Source: Papio anubis (taxonomy: Eukaryota > Chordata > Mammalia > Primates > Cercopithecidae). Taken from it: a stretch of DNA of 64,000 bases. Positions 48,510 through 60,085 of the stretch are shown in pieces; position 1 is the first letter of the stretch; each line of letters opens with the position of its first letter. The stretch is taken from assembly GCF_008728515.1 (NCBI RefSeq), contig NC_044977.1, positions 168,253,139 to 168,317,138 on the forward strand, given 5' to 3'. Under the pieces are notes generated by a model. The model was not told where the DNA came from. It ran no database searches and saw only the letters and a program-made list of their open reading frames with translations. Both the position numbers and the translations under genes were made by a program.

Positions 48510-50450
48510 AACAGTTACAGACTGGAAAAGTAAAAAAAGTTCTGAACATATCAGTAGCCACTTTTCTCATCCTACTCTCCCATCTTTTTGAAAAATCTAG
48601 TTTCCTGAGCCCTCTTGAATGGTCAGTAGATCACATAACCTCACTGCAGAGATCACGCATCTCATTTGTGTTATGTGTGGTTAGCTGGTCTAAATAGAGA
48701 CAATCAAATGATCTTACATGAACATTTAGAATTTAGCTTCAGAGACTAGGCTCAGATTTCATTTGGATAGGTGAACCAGGAGGCGATACCGAGAAAGGGC
48801 AACTGTGTGTGTTCTTCCTGTATGTGTTGCAATAAATCAGGTCTATATAGAAAGAAAGTAGAGTGCTGCCTTGTGGCAGAAACAGAGGGAAAGACCAAGG
48901 GAGAGGATAGGAAAACAGGAGGATAATGGATGATGGTGGGCCAGAAAGTGAGAGAGGGCAACAACAGTCCTGGGGGTACCTGACTGTCATATTTCTTGAC
49001 TCCACTCTGAGACTTCATTGAATTTCTTGTACTGCAGTGTATAGATCACCCAATATACTTCCAGTAAATCCCTTCATCTTCCTTTTCCTATCTAAATCTA
49101 GTTTGACTATGTTTTTAATTCAACAGTATGATTCCTGGCTTTGACAGAAGATGCCTAAGCTATGTGTTTCATCCAGATTTGTTTTTGCTTTGTGTTTTTT
49201 TTTTCTTCAGAATTTTCTCTGCCCTACAAATAATTTGGGGATATAAGTGACTACAATTCACAAATGGTAATCCTGTAAGATGTGTGGCAATAGGGAAAGT
49301 GTAGTACTTTTGCAGCACCAGTATGTTTAGCTTTCTTCTTCACAAACCTCTGTTTTTTCCTTCAAATGTGAAAAAGTTGGGCAGTTTCTTGCCCAGTTAT
49401 TCCCAGAAGAGTGCAAAGGACTGAGGAACAGGGAGAAACGATAGGTGGAAGAAGGAGGTGACCACCAAATGCTGCCTCATCCCACCCCCTTATCACAGCA
49501 CAGCTTCTGCTCTACTCATCCATCGATCCTTGCTCCATAAAAAGACAAAAAACAACAGAGCCTCTGTGCTTGCACCTCTTCATGCCATCTTGCTATATTT
49601 CCATATGCATATGTCTTTCTGCAATGGTTTCAAATTGAGAAGACTGGAGGGAAAAAGAAATTGATGAGCCCAGATCAAGTGGCCCTGATCCACCTGTTAC
49701 AAAGTACTACATTGTTGACCTTTTGGAAGCACATTAGCAACGTTTCACTTAAGAGATTCTCTTTCCTTGGAATATGTCTCTAAAATGTCAGGCTTTATTC
49801 CCTCATCATTAAACAAATCAAGCTTAATGTGTTTCTGCTTTCAAGTGACTATTTTAAATAAGTCAAAAAGGCTTATTTAATGCCAATATAAAGATGATTT
49901 AGGTGGGAAAATGTAAAGGCAAATAAAGGCTCATCTTAGGGTTAGGTAATGCATAAAGCCTGTTTTTAAAAAATAATTATAAAAAGAAATATTAGGACAG
50001 AGATAATACTATAGCTATAGCTAGCATAGAACTATTAAACTAAAACATTCACTTGCTATCTTATTTATGGCCTTTCTGAGAAGAAATTAAGTAATACTTA
50101 ACTGCGAGACACTAACTTAAGATGCACAACCAAACTGATTACCTTAACTAGGGGAAAAAATCAATTGTATGAATTTAGAACCAATAAAAGACTGTTTAAA
50201 CATAATGGTTAGAGTGCATTTATTTAGAGGTGGTGAATAAGATACTGTTCTTTCTGGCCTCTGCTGAAATAAATGCAAGTTAGTCTGTGGAAGTTTATAA
50301 GTCACATTCACTTTAGAAATTTCATTTTATATTAAAAGGACATTTTTTTCAAAGAACAGACATAATTATTGGAAGTTTGTCGTGTGACAATAGAAGGGAA
50401 AATCATAATAATGTCATAGTTTGGCTTAGAGATCTAAGGGGGATTTGATA
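48510..50450. other. Unique intronic sequence, nothing recognised
   Basis: Two overlapping 88-codon minus-strand frames at 48739-49018 occupy the same DNA and neither has a known motif. They are not called. Confidence 0.4.
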
Positions 50451-50454
50451 AATG

Positions 50455-50642
50455 CTTTCTCTCAAAGGACAGATAGGCTTTGTGGGCCACATACGGTCTC
50501 TGCTGCATATTCTTGTTTTTTGTTTGCATTTGTTCGTATTTACAACCATTTAAAATGCTAAAAACAATTTGTGTCTCACTGATAGCACAAAAACAAGCCA
50601 TGGACCAGATTTGACCAGTGGGCTGTAGTTTGCTGATGTAAA
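50455..50642. mobile_element. hAT-Charlie-type non-autonomous DNA transposon (MER-class)
   Basis: GGCTTTGTGGGCCACATACGGTCTCTGCTGCATATTC, then GACCAGATTTGACCAGTGGGCTGTAGTTTGCTGATG. This is the well-known inverted-repeat text of a mammalian hAT MITE ('gctttgcgggccatacggtctctg...gggccgtagtttgccgacc'). It is old and partly shortened. Confidence 0.75.
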
Positions 50643-50649
50643 GCAGAGT

Positions 50650-51790
50650 GATTGGATTGTCACATAAACCGATATGATTTACTTCCAGAAGTAGAATACT
50701 TCCAGTGGTATTCTCAGATTCGTGTCAACTTCTAATTGAACAAATATTAGTTTATGTCCTATTACTAACAAACCACAGGATAAACACTCTAGGTATCAAT
50801 ATGAATCAGTCTTAGATCCAGTATGCAAAGTTGAAAGCTTATGTACCATTTAACTATAACACAAGGTAAAAAAAACCTCCTCATGTCACTGATGTTGGCA
50901 TATTATTTATTAAGTCACTATAACTCCAAAAGTTTGAGGACAAATTTTCCATGGACCAAGTTCTGTTCCTCAGTAAGAAATACTATCTCATCAGCACACC
51001 AGAAGGAAGAAATCTCAGGAAGATTAACCATTAACTAAAATCATAAGAGACTAATTCAAGTCCCAAGTCCCAAATGTTTACATCTTTGCGACATGTGAAT
51101 TTTCTCCTTAAGGAGAGAATTTACACCAGAAGGATATTTATAAAGCAAACAATAAAATTTAGTTTATTGAGTCAGAATTTCCAATTAGTAAAGACCCATT
51201 CCTCACACATGGGGTACATTTGCCATAGGTTGGACAGCTCTGTGGGTCACAGTAACCCTGTCTCAGACAATGCTATGGAATTGCTGCCAGTTCTGCTCCT
51301 ATGACTTTGCCATAGTCTATGTTCCCAGTCAAAACATATCCCTACTGACTTCTCCCTTTGTCTCCTCTGACTCACTCTGTCTCTGTTAGTCCTTCAAATT
51401 TAGATGATTTCCTCTGAAAGAGATATTTCAGGAAAATCTGACTTTGTTCACATCGTCTCTCCTTGCCAGAATATTTTTTCCTTACGTTAACGAAACACTT
51501 TTATATTCAAATTTCATAACTTGATAAATGTTTTGATTTAAAATAATTTTGTGCATATAAATATTCAGTTTACAGCTTGGATCTAGACTTTCATTGCTGT
51601 CTTGTCAACAATGCTACCATTATGGACAAATTGCTATGGGAATGCAGAAGAGTGAAAGCCCCTTTCATTTTAAGTTGTGGAAGGTACAGGAAACATTCCA
51701 TGATGGCAGTGGTACTGGAACCAGGTCTATTAAAATAACTCGTATTCTTCATGAAAGCCAAGAGTTAGGAGGTAGAGGTTTCGAGTAAAA
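50650..51790. other. Unique intronic sequence, nothing recognised
   Basis: No repeat or exon supported. Confidence 0.4.
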
Positions 51791-51794
51791 GAAG

Positions 51795-52010
51795 TGGCTA
51801 ACACGGTGAAACCCCGTCTCCACTAAAAAATACAAAAAATTAGCCGGGCGAGGTGGTGGGCGCCTGTAGTCCCAGCTACTTGGGAGGCTGAGGCAGGAGA
51901 ATGGCGTGAACCCAGGAGGCGGAGCTTGCAGTGAGCTGAGATCCGGCCACTGCACTCCAGCCTGGGCGAAAAACAGAAACCCCTCCCAAAAAAAAAAAAA
52001 AAAAAAAAAA
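51795..52010 (+). mobile_element. AluYRa-like young Alu, 5'-truncated
   Basis: It begins inside the left arm at TGGCTAACACGGTGAAACC and ends in a 23-base A tail. GCCGGGCGAGGTGGTGGGCG and GAGATCCGGCCACTGCACTCC are variants I associate with Old World monkey AluYRa. Candidate short target duplication AAAAGAA (51787-51793, 52007-52013). Confidence 0.95.
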
Positions 52011-52184
52011 GAAAATCTTAAGCATTGACCCAGATGTGAAAACACAAGGAAAATATGTGGAGAAGAAGCAATAGTTCATTTTGGTTAAAAAAGTTCCTGA
52101 AGGGATAAGTGTGAGGTATGACTTTGGAGAGTAGATTGAGCTGTGTCATAGAAAAGATGGAATATCATGTAGTAGAGTCTGCTT

Positions 52185-52560
52185 GCAGCTCACCAACATA
52201 TCTCATCTTCTTTGAAGGCGCTTGGAGGGACCACACTTGAGAATTCCCTTTGCAGTTAGAAGTGGCCATGTGACAGAGGTCTCGTCAAGGAAAAATTATT
52301 GGAAGTCATGTGTGGCAACTCCCAGTCTTGCCCAGAAAAGCCTCCCATGTCTAATTCTTCATTTTATTTTGCCTTTTGTGGCCAATTTGAAAGTCATATG
52401 ATGAAGATGAGTGAGCCACAAATTACCACTGGAGAGAGAAGTGCCCGCCAAGTAGAAGCATCTGTCTTGAATTTTCATAAACGAAAAATAACATCTATTG
52501 CATTAAACATTTTAGATTTTGCTACGTATCTGTTGGAGCAGCTAGCATTACCTTAACATT
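52185..52560 (+). repeat. LTR-like ancient repeat (MaLR/ERVL class suspected)
   Basis: AATTCCCTTTGCAGTTAGAAGTGGCCATGTGAC, CAACTCCCAGTCTTGCCC, CATGATGAAGATG-like and ATCTGTTGGAGCAGCTAGCATTACC match a repeated mammalian text ending in a MaLR-like terminus. No intact gene is present. Confidence 0.55.
52517..52552. repeat. Left arm of a ~32-bp inverted repeat
   Basis: GCTACGTATCTGTTGGAGC...AGCTAGCATTACC is the reverse complement, with about three differences, of 53493-53526. The arms are about 0.94 kb apart. Confidence 0.85.
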
Positions 52561-52949
52561 TTGGCCTTAACCTAAAGGTAAAAGAGAACCATTAAAGAAC
52601 AGTGAATTTGCAAGAGAGGAAGAGGCCAACTGGAGTGCTATTCTAATATTCTCTAAGAGAATATACTCTTCTCACAAATTGGAACACAACTTGATCAGTC
52701 TATTCTTTCTGCCTTGCTCATTGCTTCTCACAAAAACCACAATAACGACTTTTGCCCATGTTTTCCCTTCCCTTTTTCTGCTCCCTGACATGGGTGGCCC
52801 ATCGCCCATCATGTGACCGTGCATGGTGTGCCCTGCCTTCCCTTTCTAAGGAACTGTGAACAAAAACTTCTTCCTTCAAAGAAGCCATCTCCTTATCTGT
52901 TGGCCTCGGCATACCTGATTAAAACAAAATTCCAGGTACATGAAACATA

Positions 52950-53095
52950 GAGGTGCACTTCACTCCGGTATCACCTCTTAGTGAATTACCTCTACAATGA
53001 CCCTGTTTCCAAATAAGGTTATATTTTGAAGTACTGGATGTTGGAACTTTAACACCTGAGCTTTTATGGGATATAACTGAATCTGTAACAGCGGT
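52950..53095 (+). repeat. Fragment resembling the end of an ancient mammalian repeat
   Basis: CAATGACCCTGTTTCCAAATAAGG, TATTTTGAAGTACTGGATGTTGG and GGATATAACTGAATCTGTAACA resemble a frequent text ('ccaaataaggtcacattctgaggtactggg...'). The family is not certain. Confidence 0.45.
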
Positions 53096-53492
53096 AAATT
53101 ACACTTATTTGTAGATTTTTTGTTAAAAAATTTGTAAAAATTATAATTCATAACATTCTATAGTACAGTACATGTTATGGTAAATATAGAGAGCATGTTT
53201 TGTGGAGAATGATAGCTTGAAAAGAAGGAGTAGAGAACAATGAAAACACGGCAGAGCGCTAGAGAGATGATTTCAAGCTAATTTATGTGTGGAGGCGGAA
53301 GGATTTCTAATGATTTTACTTGTACAAATATTTCTTGAGTTTTTCTCCACCTCTAATTGCACAATCTCCAATTTGCAGGAAAGGGAATGTATTCAATTGG
53401 AGAATACTAGAATAGCACTCCAGTTGGTCACTCCCTCTCTTTCAAATTCACCGTCCTTTTATGGTTCTCTTTTACCTATAGGTTAACGCCGA

Positions 53493-53526
53493 AAGGTAAC
53501 GCTAGCTGCTCCAACAGATACACAGC
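53493..53526. repeat. Right arm of the ~32-bp inverted repeat
   Basis: GGTAACGCTAGCTGCTCCAAC and AGATACACAGC mirror the left arm at 52517-52552. This may be a minus-strand fragment of the same ancient repeat. Confidence 0.85.
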
Positions 53527-53559
53527 AAGTCCTTTCACCTTATAGTTGAGTGTCTTGAC

Positions 53560-54450
53560 TTATCTTGGTTGTTTTAAACTTCATATAAATCATCCAATAA
53601 GACTGTAAATTCCACAGCCATCCCATAGGAATTTTTATTTCTGATTTCATCAAATCTGTAGATCAATTTGGAAGAATTTACACCTTTATATTATTGAGTC
53701 TTCTCATCTATGAAATGTATCTTCTTTACTTTTATTTAGTATCTCTTAAAAATATTGTATGCTTTTCAGCATAGCCATCTTATTCACCTTTGACTAAAAG
53801 CATCCCTAGTATTTACTTTTATGTATTTTTATAAACTGTATCTTTAAAAAAATATTTCTGATAAATAGAAATAAAATTGATTTTTGGAAACTGACTTTGT
53901 ATTCTGTAACATCATGAACTACAAGAATTTATTTGAAGACCCCTCGAATTTACATATAAATACATGTATATATGTATAAATTACGTGTATTTATATGCAT
54001 ATATATATATACACATACACACGACTGTATCTGCGATAATGGCATTTGATCTCTTTTTTGCTTTTAATTGGTTGCTTATTATTTGCTTATTGCACAGACC
54101 AGCTCCTTCAGTACAACACTGAACAGAATATTAGAATCTTTTTCTTGTTCCTCTCCGGCTGGCCCAGAAGGTTCTTAAGGCTTACATTCTTGATAGACTC
54201 TGGACTTCAGTAACTGGGTCAATATTATGAATTGTCTTTCTCCTGGCTCTCAGCACTATGGGTTTTTACTAACTTTATAGTTGTTTATTGCCTTCAAGAA
54301 GATTTTTTAATATATATTTTGTCCAGTTTTTCTATTTGTCCTTAATGTAGGGTTGATCTGAGATATCTAGGTAGCCATTACTAGAGGGCGTACTTTTTTC
54401 ATTAAAAAATACATTTTGTAGATCATTGTATGTTAGACTATAAGGATCTA
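53560..54450 (-). mobile_element. Old L1M, ORF2 internal region, reverse orientation
   Basis: TCAAATCTGTAGATCAATTTGGAAGAATTTACACC, TATTATTGAGTCTTCTCATCTATGAA and CTTTACTTTTATTTAGTATCTC are inverted reverse-transcriptase-region text of L1M. Beyond about 54120 the match weakens. No open frame remains. Confidence 0.72.
53955..54025. repeat. TA/CA low-complexity tract inside the L1M
   Basis: Alternating TATA/CATA sequence ending in (TA)n(CA)n. Confidence 0.75.
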
Positions 54451-54454
54451 TTCT

Positions 54455-55565
54455 ATTTATTCACACTACAAAGAATGATATGGTACAAAGATATAATAAT
54501 CTAGCAATTCCTCTTTTTATGGGCATTTCAATTGACCATTCTCAAAGCTTAAACTACAAAGAAGGCAAATCAATTAACATAGCTCAATCAAACTCTATGG
54601 TGACGGTCTGTTACTGTCTGTAGCTCTTTTTGGGCCGAGATAGATTTCTGTTTCTGTTTCAAATATCTTGAAACTGACTATGAAGACATATTATTCTTTG
54701 ATTATTTGTCACAATTTCTATAAAAATTCCTTTTTCAGTGCTCTCCTAGATGTGTCTCTGATATTTCTAGTCTTTTTCATATTTCTACCTCAGAACTCCC
54801 TGCCTGTCTCCCCAACCTTGTTCTATGTATTCATGAGTATCCTAATCAGGAAGATATAATAGATAAGTAGGAGAACAGAAAAATTCAAATAAATTCTTCC
54901 CAATCCACACTTGAGTTAATCACTGATCATTTTGCCCTGTCACCATATATTTTACAACCTATTCTCCAGGGAATTATCAGAAAGGTCATGCTAGAATTTA
55001 ATAAAGCTATTATATCTTTTAAGAGACTATCTGGCATCTTATTAACAAATAATGTAACATTAAATAGTACCATAGATCCCTAATCCTCATCTGAAACCCG
55101 TTGGACTAGATGAGCTTTGATATTCAGAATATTTCAGGTTTCATAAAGGTAACTGAGATACACACAGCATTTATAACACTCTCAACTATTTCTAGAGGAA
55201 TGACTCATAATTAAACAAACTAATATTTCTAATTCAAATATATGATTTATACTAAATGGAATGAATACAAATTTTGAATAGTCTTGGATTAGTTTAAGTA
55301 ATGCTTTGCCACTAAGTGAGTTTGGGTAACTGGTGATGAATTTTCTGGTTTTAGAGACTTTTAGATCTTGGAATTGTACATAAACAATTATGGATGTGTA
55401 CTCTGTGACTCTTTTCTCAGCTTCTCTTTTCTCAATATATTCAACATGATGGGTTTTATTTTCTAATTAACTTTCAGTTTCTTATCTACCAAAACTTTAT
55501 TAATAAAACCTTTGCCTTTCTCATCTAGAAAGTTATTATTACTTTTTTTCCTTTGTTCTTTTCTT
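54455..55565. other. Unique intronic sequence, nothing recognised
   Basis: No repeat or exon supported. Confidence 0.4.
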
Positions 55566-55571
55566 TCTTTT

Positions 55572-55859
55572 CTTTGAGACAGGGTCTCGGTTTTGTCACT
55601 CAGGCTGGAGTGCAGAGGTCATGGCTCACTGCAGCCTCAACCTCCTGGGATCAAGTGATTCTCCCACCTCAGCCACCTGAGTCACTGGGACTACAGGCAT
55701 GTGCCACCATGTCAGGCTACTGATTTTGAGTTTTCACAGAGACAAGACCTCACTATGTTGCCCAGATTGGTCTTGAACCCCTGAGTTCAAGAGATTATAC
55801 AACTTCTGCTTCCCAAAGTGCTGGAATTACAGGCCACTTTAGGAGCCAGTGCCCCCAGC
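55572..55859 (-). mobile_element. Old AluJ-like element, reverse orientation
   Basis: TTTGAGACAGGGTCTCGGTTTTG, GGCTCACTGCAGCCTCAACC, CTATGTTGCCCAGATTGG and CCCAAAGTGCTGGAATTACAGG. Both arms are present but strongly diverged, as expected of AluJ. Confidence 0.93.
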
Positions 55860-55959
55860 AAAAAGTTATGATTACTTTCTAACAGTTATCTCTGACTCTA
55901 ATCTCTCCAATTTCAGTCAGAACTCCATAACAACAATTACAAAAGTGACCATCTAAATC

Positions 55960-56260
55960 TCAACTGGCAATATCACAGCTCAGTTTAAAAACATCACAGG
56001 AACCTATTTCTTATAAGGCAAAAGTCCTTAATCATCTGAATCTTTCTTTTCTAGATTCTGTTATTGTCATTGTCTTTAATGCAAACACTATTCACATGTC
56101 ATATAAATTTACTTTTAGAATTTTCCATAATAATAATTGTATTTCATACTTCTCAGTCTTCACATATGCCAAACCCTTCTGTATGGAATTTCATTTTAAC
56201 TGTGAACACATAGACTCTTATAGACTCATTCAGTGTTACATTCCTGAAGCCCTCATCCTT
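55960..56260 (+). repeat. Possible L2 fragment
   Basis: GGCAAAAGTCCTTAATCATCTGAATC then CTTCACATATGCCAAACCCTTCTGTATGGAAT resembles the L2 3' domain line 'ttgcacatgctgttccctctgcctggaatg'. Weak. Confidence 0.4.
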
Positions 56261-56604
56261 CCATTTTCAACACATACTACCATCAGCCTCATCACTTTCC
56301 CTAAGTATTATTTTCTACTGTGCTACTATAGCTATTTGCAGTGTATTTTACAGATATTATTTTTAATAGTTTTTGTTCTACTACCAAAAGTATGATACAC
56401 TTATATTCCATAAAGACATTACCTGAAAAATGCTTTTCTTTTTTAAATTTTCCCTTGGAAAAGAACTGGTTCTTATATGGAGAAAGCAATCTCTATTAAA
56501 AAAATAAAGTTTCATCTCTACATATGGTAGTTTGATTTATTCCCAAACACGACAGCAATAGCATATAATCAGATCTAATGCAATTATTTACCATGTTATC
56601 TAGT

Positions 56605-56720
56605 TGGCAGTGATGTATATATGCGTGTGTGTATGTATATATTTAGATACACACACAGATATATATAAATTATATTTATATATACTATATAAATATACAT
56701 ATATAATATATATATTAAAA
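56605..56720. repeat. TA/TG-rich low-complexity tract
   Basis: ATATATGCGTGTGTGTATGTATATA, then long runs of TATA-type sequence. Confidence 0.85.
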
Positions 56721-57461
56721 TGATAAACTTTTTCTTGTTTTTCACTTTTCTTACATAAGAAAACTTGTTATAACAAAACCTGTGTATTTATTTCTCAGCT
56801 TCAAAAGTTATCAATTCATGGCCAATCACATTGCATATATACCCCTATGTAACCTCCCCCCAACCTCATTTATTTTGAAGCAAATCCCAGACGTAACATT
56901 TAATTAATTTGTATGATAATCTGTATGCACATCAAAGTTTGACAAGTATTGCTTTAGAGTGTTAAAACTGAAAATCTTCACTAATTTTTAAATGCACAGA
57001 GGCAATTTTGATAAAAGATGGTTTAATTTCATTTTGCTTTATATCATAGGGATTTCTCATCACTTCAGGGTTTTATGAAAAAATACATTTCTTTGTAGCT
57101 GTGTGTTTTTGATCTTTTTAATAAAAAAGACAATTCATTTGTTCATGTTAACTTGTTAATATAGACATCCTAATGGTTTGTAGTTTGCAAGGCAGACAAA
57201 AACTAAATTACAGAGTATTTGTACAAAAAGCTGGTGCAAGGATTGAAAAAACTAGAATTAAAACTAAATTTAAATTAAATTTATCTTTGTGTGGTTGATT
57301 CAATTTAAGTTTTGTCTCCTTTATTCATCAAATACTTTAAGATATCCATAAAAGAAATATTTCTATGACAGAGTAGCAGATGTGAATGCCTTAAATGAAT
57401 GCATATAGAGAAACCATAGGTTTTCTAGGATAGTTTTCAAAAGTATTTTATTCTATTTTTT

Positions 57462-57758
57462 TTAATTTATTTTTTTCAGACAGAGTCTCATTCCATTGTC
57501 CAGGCTGGAGTGCAGTGACGTGATCTCAGCTCACTGCAACCTCCACCTCCCGAGTTCAAGTGATTCTCCTGCCTCAGTCTCCAGAGTAGCTGGGATTACA
57601 GGCACATACCACCACTCCCGGCTAAGTTTTATATTTTTAGTAGAGATGGGATTTCACCCTGTTGGCCAGGCTGGTCTCGAACTCCTGTCCTCAAATGATC
57701 CAAAAACCTCGGCCTCTCAAAGTGCTGGGATTACAGGCATGAGCCACCACGTCCGGCT
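57462..57758 (-). mobile_element. Full-length AluS-like element, reverse orientation
   Basis: TTTTTTCAGACAGAGTCTCATTCC, GGCTGGAGTGCAGTGACG, GTTGGCCAGGCTGGTCTCG and GCATGAGCCACCACGTCCGGCT. The substitution load suggests AluS or older. The open frame over it is a repeat-derived artefact. Confidence 0.95.
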
Positions 57759-57997
57759 AACCACTCTCAATTTTGCTGACCATAAAAACCACATAGTATT
57801 CACCACTCAGCCCCAAATTTTAAAAAAAGAAAAAAAATCTAATAATCTAGTGAATGAAAAAAAAACTTGTATCTACTTATTTTAGAAATATTTAATGTAT
57901 TAAAGAAAATTAAGTTCCGGGGTCAAAGATTTTCAAATTAAGGGCCCTCAAAGGAAATGGTCATTTCTTCATATATCTCTGTAAGGACGATGACAAT

Positions 57998-58010
57998 AAG
58001 AAATGCAGCA
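57998..58010. repeat. 5' copy of the target-site duplication of the 58-kb L1
   Basis: AAGAAATGCAGCA, identical to 59846-59858. Confidence 0.95.
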
Positions 58011-58060
58011 GTCCTAGGTATTTTATTCTCTTTGAAGCAATAGTGAATGGAAGTTCATTC
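58011..58060 (-). repeat. Inverted 5' segment of the L1
   Basis: TATTTTATTCTCTTTGAAGC is the exact reverse complement of GCTTCAAAGAGAATAAAATA at 58067-58086. The arms together can form a stem of about 28 bp. Confidence 0.95.
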
Positions 58061-59845
58061 ATGATTGCTTCAAAGAGAATAAAATACCCAGGACTCCAAC
58101 TTACAAGGGATGTAAAGAACCTCTTCAAGGAGAACTACAAACCACTACTCAGTGAAATAAAAGAGGACACAAACAAATGGAGGAACATACCATGCTCACG
58201 GATAGGAAGAATCAATATCGTGAAAATGGCCATACTGCCCAAGGTAATTTATAGATTCAATGCCATTCCCATCAAGCTACCAATGACTTTCTTCACAGAA
58301 TTGGAAAAAACTGCTTTAAAGTTCATATGGAACCAAAAAAGAGCCCGCATTGTCAAGACAATACTAAATCAAAAGAACAAAGCTGGAGGCATCACACTAC
58401 CTGACTTCAAACTATACTACAAGGCTACAGTAACCAAAACAGCATGGTACTGGTACCAAAACAGAGAGACCAATGGAACAGAACAGAGCCCTCCAAAATA
58501 ATACCACACATCTACAGCCATCTGATCTTTGACAAACCTGACAAAAACAAGAAATGGGGAAAGGATTCCCTATTTAATAAACGGTGCTGGGAAAATTGGC
58601 TAGCCATAAGTAGAAAGCTGAAACCGGATCTTTTCCTTACTCCTTATACGAAAATTAATTCAAGATGGATTAGAGACTTAAATGTTAGACCTAAAACCAT
58701 AAAAGCCCTAGAAGAAAACCTAGGTAATACCATTCAGGACATAGGCATGGGCAAAGACTTCATGTCTAAAACACCAAAAGCAATGGCAACAAAAGCCAAA
58801 ATTGACAACTGGGATCTAATTAAACTAAAGAGTTTCTGCACAGCAAAAGAAACTACCATCAGAGTGAACAGGCAACCTACAGAATGGGAGAAAATTTTTG
58901 CTATCTACTCATCTGACGAGGGGCTAATATCCAGAACCTACAAAGAACTCAAACAAAATTACAAGAAAAAAAAAAAAAACCTCCATCAAAAAGAGGGCAA
59001 AGGATATGAAGAGACATTTCTCAAAAGAAGACATGCATACAGCCAACAGACACATGAAAAAATGCTCATCATCACTGGCCATCAGAGAAATGCAAATCAA
59101 AACCACAATGAGATACCATCTCACACTAGTTAGAATGGCGATCATTAAAAAGTCAGGAAACAACAGTTGCTGGAGAGGATGTGGAGAAATAGGAACACTT
59201 TTACACTGTTGGTGGGATTGTAAACTGGTTCAACCATTATGGAAAACAGTATGGCAATTCCTCAAGGATCTAGAACTAGAAATACCATTTGACCCAGCCA
59301 TCCCATTACTGGGGATATACCCAAAGGATTATAAATCATGCTGCTATAAAGACACATGCACACATATGTTTATTGCGGCACTATTCACAATAGCAAAGAC
59401 TTGGAATCAACCCAAATGTCCATCAGTGACAGACTGGATTCAGAAAATGTGGCACATATACACCATGGAATACTATGCAGCCATAAAAAAGAAGGAGTTC
59501 ATGTCCTTTGTAGGGACATGGATGTAGCTGGAAACCATCGTTCTCAGCAAACTGTCGCAAGAAGAGAAAACCAAATACCGCATGTTCTCACTCATAGGTG
59601 GGAATTGAACAATAAGATCACTTGGACTCTGGAAGGGGAACATCACACACTGGGGCCTATTATGGGGAGAGGGGAGGGGGTAGGGATGGCATTGGGAGTT
59701 ATACCTGATGTAAATGATGAGTTGATGGGTGCTGAGGAGTTGATGGGTGCAGCACACCAACATGGCACAAGTATACATATGTAACAAACCTGCACGTTGT
59801 GCACATGTACCCTAGAACTTAAAGTATAAAAACCACAAAGAAAGA
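58011..59845 (+). mobile_element. Young L1PA with short 5' inversion (twin priming)
   Basis: From 58061 the sequence is a plus-strand L1PA from late ORF2 through the 3' UTR to a degenerate A-rich tail. 58011-58060 is the same L1 region in reverse orientation. A perfect 13-bp target duplication flanks the whole. ORF2 C-terminal coding is split by frameshifts into three frames: 58043-58501, 58444-59133 and 59006-59527. One break is at a 14-base A run near 58966. Endonuclease and most of the polymerase are absent. An 18-bp spaced doublet GAGTTGATGGGTGCT at 59719 and 59737 marks a specific young L1 lineage, consistent with an Old World monkey. Confidence 0.96.
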
Positions 59846-59858
59846 AAGAAATGCAGCA
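59846..59858. repeat. 3' copy of the target-site duplication of the 58-kb L1
   Basis: AAGAAATGCAGCA directly after the A-rich tail; the flank then continues ATCAACTTC. Confidence 0.95.
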
Positions 59859-59924
59859 ATCAACTTCATTTTGAACTTGCTTTATTTCTGGACTTGAACT
59901 GGGCTTGCGTAACAGTAAATAGCA

Positions 59925-60085
59925 GGACAATGGACTAGCTATATGACTGTGGGGAAGCTGCTCACTACTCTGAACCTCAGTTTTTTCATCTGTAATATGG
60001 GAATAACAATAATTCACCTTCCATAGTATAAAAGGCAAATGAAAGAACTGATATAAAAGTGCTTTTGAGAATTATAAAGCTCTAA
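59925..60085 (+). repeat. MIR SINE
   Basis: GGACTAGCTATATGACTGTGGGG, CTCTGAACCTCAGTTTTTTCATCTGTAATATGGGAATAAC and AAAGTGCTTTTGAGAA follow the MIR core and 3' segment. Confidence 0.87.

Noticed and set aside
51749..52079. Minus-strand frames of 67 and 98 codons
   Set aside because: They read through the AluYRa in antisense; the phenylalanine run is the A tail.
56605..56720. TA-rich tract as a possible origin or promoter
   Set aside because: Simple alternating sequence common in primate introns; no adjacent initiator, CpG island or first exon.
58043..59527. Long plus-strand frames of 152, 229 and 173 codons
   Set aside because: These are the frameshifted ORF2 C-terminus of an L1, described under the mobile element, not a host gene.
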